This document shows, one piece after another, positions 5,241-6,857 of a stretch of 6,857 bases of DNA. Origin of the DNA: Kiritimatiellia bacterium (GTDB lineage: Bacteria; Verrucomicrobiota; Kiritimatiellia; RFP12; UBA1067); NCBI GenBank assembly GCA_017629455.1, contig JAGBXE010000099.1, positions 1 to 6,857 of the forward strand, in the 5' to 3' direction. Numbering within the stretch: position 1 is the stretch's first letter; each line of letters begins with the position of its first letter. The notes under the pieces are model-generated. The model was given only the letters and a program-made list of their open reading frames with translations. It was not told the DNA's origin and made no database searches. A program made the translations under genes and the position numbers.

Positions 5241-6698
5241 ATGGGCGGATTCTGCGGAGTTATTTCAAAACAAGACTGCGTTAGCGACCTTTTTTTCGGC
5301 ACTGACTACCATTCTCATCTCGGAACGCATCGAGGCGGAATGGCCGTACTAGGCAAAGACGGTTTTCAACGTTCGATCCACAACATCCAAAACGTTCCAT
5401 TTCGTTCAAAGTTTGAAAACGATGTCGGGCGCTTTGCCGGTAATGTCGGTATTGGCGTTATATCCGACACCGATCCCCAGCCTTTGGTGATGTGCTCAAA
5501 GTTAGGCACATTCGCTATCGTGACCGTTGGATTGATAGCCAACATTGAAAGCCTTAAAAAAGAGCTTTTTACATCAAATTCCTCCCAGCTCCAATTCTCC
5601 ACCACCAGCGGAATGGTAGGCCCTACCGAGGTGATTTCAGCGCTGATCGCCACGCAAAATTCCATAATTGAAGGCGTGCGCTATGTTCAGGAAAAAGTCG
5701 AGGGAAGCTGCTCAATCTTAATTACCACCGACACCGGCAGGCTATTTGCCGCACGCGACAGATATGGCCGCACTCCCGTTGTGATCGGTAGGCAAGATGG
5801 TTCTTCCATCGCACTTATGGAATCGTGCGCTTTGCCTAATCTCGGCTTTACGCACTTAAGAGACCTTGGCCCTGGCGAAATGGTCGAATTAACGCCCGAT
5901 GGCGTCGAAACGGTTATTGAGCCACGCGACGAAATGGCGATATGCTCGTTCCTTTGGATCTACTACGGCTATCCAGCATCGTCTTACGAAGGGCGCAACG
6001 TAGAAATGGCCAGGTATCGTTGCGGCTCTGCCCTAGCAAAGCGCGACACCGACATAAACGCCGACGCAGCTTGCGGAATTCCAGATTCCGGCATATCTCA
6101 CGCACTCGGTTATGCTCACGAAAAAGGCGTTAAGTACGCGCGCCCCTTCGTGAAATACACTCCCACTTGGGCGCGTAGCTTTATGCCTAGCGATCAAAAG
6201 CAACGCGAGCGCGTAGCTTCAATGAAGTTAATCCCAATTCCTGGTCTTATTCGCGATAAGCGGCTCGTCTTCTGCGACGACTCAATCGTTCGCGGCACTC
6301 AGCTTGGGCGTCAGGCCGACAGGCTTTACAAAGAGGGCTGCCGCGAAATGCATGTACGCATCGCTTGTCCGCCGCTTCTCTATCCTTGTCGCTTCATCAA
6401 TTTCTCCCGCTCTAGAAACGAATACGACCTTATCAGCAGGCGTTATATCCGCGACTCAGAAGGCGAGAATGCAAATATCGATAAGTACACCGATCCTTCG
6501 ACCGAAGAGTACAAGAACATGGTCGAATATATCCGCAAGCAGCACAACCTTACATCCCTTGCGTTCCAGACCGTCGAAGACCTTGTCGCGGCCATCGGCC
6601 TGCCGAAGGACAAACTCTGCACCTACTGCTGGACGGGCAAAGAAGTTTCGCTCAAAGGGAAATGCTCTTCCTGCCCGTGCTGCAAGCCTAAAGCGTAA
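5241..6698 (+). CDS. purF: Amidophosphoribosyltransferase-like protein (divergent PurF)
   Basis: 485 residues, about the size of bacterial PurF, which makes 5-phosphoribosylamine from PRPP and glutamine in the first step of purine synthesis. The N-terminal Ntn-hydrolase domain (about 5-230) starts MGGFCG, with C5 as the expected nucleophile after removal of four residues. The C-terminal phosphoribosyltransferase domain (about 255-400) has IPDSG (280-284), a YAHEKG helix segment, KYTPTWARSF and the PRPP-binding loop CDDSIVRGT (345-353). C235, C383, C460 and C463 sit where B. subtilis PurF has its four iron-sulfur ligands, so a 4Fe-4S cluster is likely. Oddities: the canonical glutamine-pocket motifs are not seen (the HxRYxT stretch reads VISDTDPQP, the HNG stretch reads TVGLIAN, the SDTE stretch reads GPTE), and the C-terminus carries four extra Cys (475, 478, 480, 481). 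I recall a family with MGGFFG-type starts annotated as amidophosphoribosyltransferase. The fold is clear, but whether it is the purine-pathway enzyme is less so. It lies 49 bases before fusA. Confidence 0.85.
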   Translation: MGGFCGVISKQDCVSDLFFGTDYHSHLGTHRGGMAVLGKDGFQRSIHNIQNVPFRSKFENDVGRFAGNVGIGVISDTDPQPLVMCSKLGTFAIVTVGLIANIESLKKELFTSNSSQLQFSTTSGMVGPTEVISALIATQNSIIEGVRYVQEKVEGSCSILITTDTGRLFAARDRYGRTPVVIGRQDGSSIALMESCALPNLGFTHLRDLGPGEMVELTPDGVETVIEPRDEMAICSFLWIYYGYPASSYEGRNVEMARYRCGSALAKRDTDINADAACGIPDSGISHALGYAHEKGVKYARPFVKYTPTWARSFMPSDQKQRERVASMKLIPIPGLIRDKRLVFCDDSIVRGTQLGRQADRLYKEGCREMHVRIACPPLLYPCRFINFSRSRNEYDLISRRYIRDSEGENANIDKYTDPSTEEYKNMVEYIRKQHNLTSLAFQTVEDLVAAIGLPKDKLCTYCWTGKEVSLKGKCSSCPCCKPKA

Positions 6699-6747
6699 AG
6701 GCGCGCAACATTGCCGCAACCTTAAAACCCCGACTTAACATTCGCAT

Positions 6748-6857
6748 ATGAGCCAAGACCTTTCAAAAGTGCGTAACATCGGTATCGTTGCCCATATAGA
6801 CGCGGGCAAGACCACGACTACCGAACGTATCCTCTTTTATACCGGCAAGATCCACAA
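6748..6857 (+). CDS. fusA: Elongation factor G, N-terminal fragment (cut by window edge)
   Basis: Only 36 codons and two bases are in the window. They begin [20 protein letters not shown] and continue through [16 protein letters not shown], an almost standard EF-G N-terminus. AHIDAGKT (15-22) is the G1 P-loop of this translational GTPase, which moves tRNA and mRNA through the ribosome after peptide transfer. The [12 protein letters not shown] sequence fits EF-G better than TetM-type ribosomal protection proteins or release factor 3. No Shine-Dalgarno sequence is visible before the ATG. It may be co-transcribed with the purF-like gene 49 bases upstream, or start from a weak promoter close to the ATG. 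The usual rpsL-rpsG neighbours are not upstream, so this is not the standard str operon arrangement, or it is a second EF-G copy. Confidence 0.95.
   Translation, partial: MSQDLSKVRNIGIVAHIDAGKTTTTERILFYTGKIH

Noticed and set aside
5366..6738. Minus- and plus-strand alternative frames within the purF-like gene
   Set aside because: Shadows of the 485-codon gene, with arginine-rich low-information translations and no motifs.
1..6857. CRISPR array, insertion sequence, tRNA/rRNA, toxin-antitoxin or defence island
   Set aside because: Reading both strands showed no regularly spaced repeats, transposase motifs, cloverleaf-like segments or small paired toxin genes; the content is largely housekeeping.

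Overview
The window looks like chromosomal DNA of an anaerobic or microaerophilic Gram-negative bacterium. A desulfoferrodoxin (superoxide reductase) points to an oxygen-sensitive lifestyle. An exported L,D-transpeptidase indicates a peptidoglycan wall. The PurF-like protein with an MGGFCG start and the large exported protein ending in an 'RNW' repeat module recall, from memory, proteins of gut or sediment Verrucomicrobiota/Kiritimatiellota/Lentisphaerota and some Clostridia. That placement is an inference; I see no rRNA or other firm marker.

Layout. Positions 1-4514 hold a tightly packed minus-strand cluster, probably one operon, read from right to left: panB (pantothenate synthesis), an L,D-transpeptidase, a pteridine-reductase-like short-chain dehydrogenase, and a large exported protein with two endonuclease/exonuclease/phosphatase (EEP) domains that runs off the left edge. 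Gaps are 8, 31 and 13 bases. The divergent intergenic region 4515-4749 separates this cluster from the plus-strand genes: desulfoferrodoxin (4750-5127), a divergent PurF-like amidophosphoribosyltransferase (5241-6698), and the first 36 codons of elongation factor G (6748 to the right edge). No tRNA, rRNA, insertion sequence, CRISPR array or prophage gene was seen.

How the genes fit together. Most are housekeeping genes: coenzyme A precursor synthesis, cell-wall cross-linking, oxidative defence, purine synthesis and translation. PanB consumes 5,10-methylene-tetrahydrofolate, so a pteridine-reductase-like enzyme in the same operon suggests a folate link, though this is only an inference.

Points worth a second look: (1) the double-EEP protein fused to a C-terminal module with a visible internal 51-residue-period repeat; (2) a PurF-like enzyme that keeps its nucleophilic cysteine and phosphoribosyl site but seems to lack the usual glutamine-binding residues; (3) a likely leaderless panB mRNA; (4) the identical 12-base extended -10 promoter element upstream of both panB and the purF-like gene. 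I found no clear multi-gene defence system or other obviously new system here.
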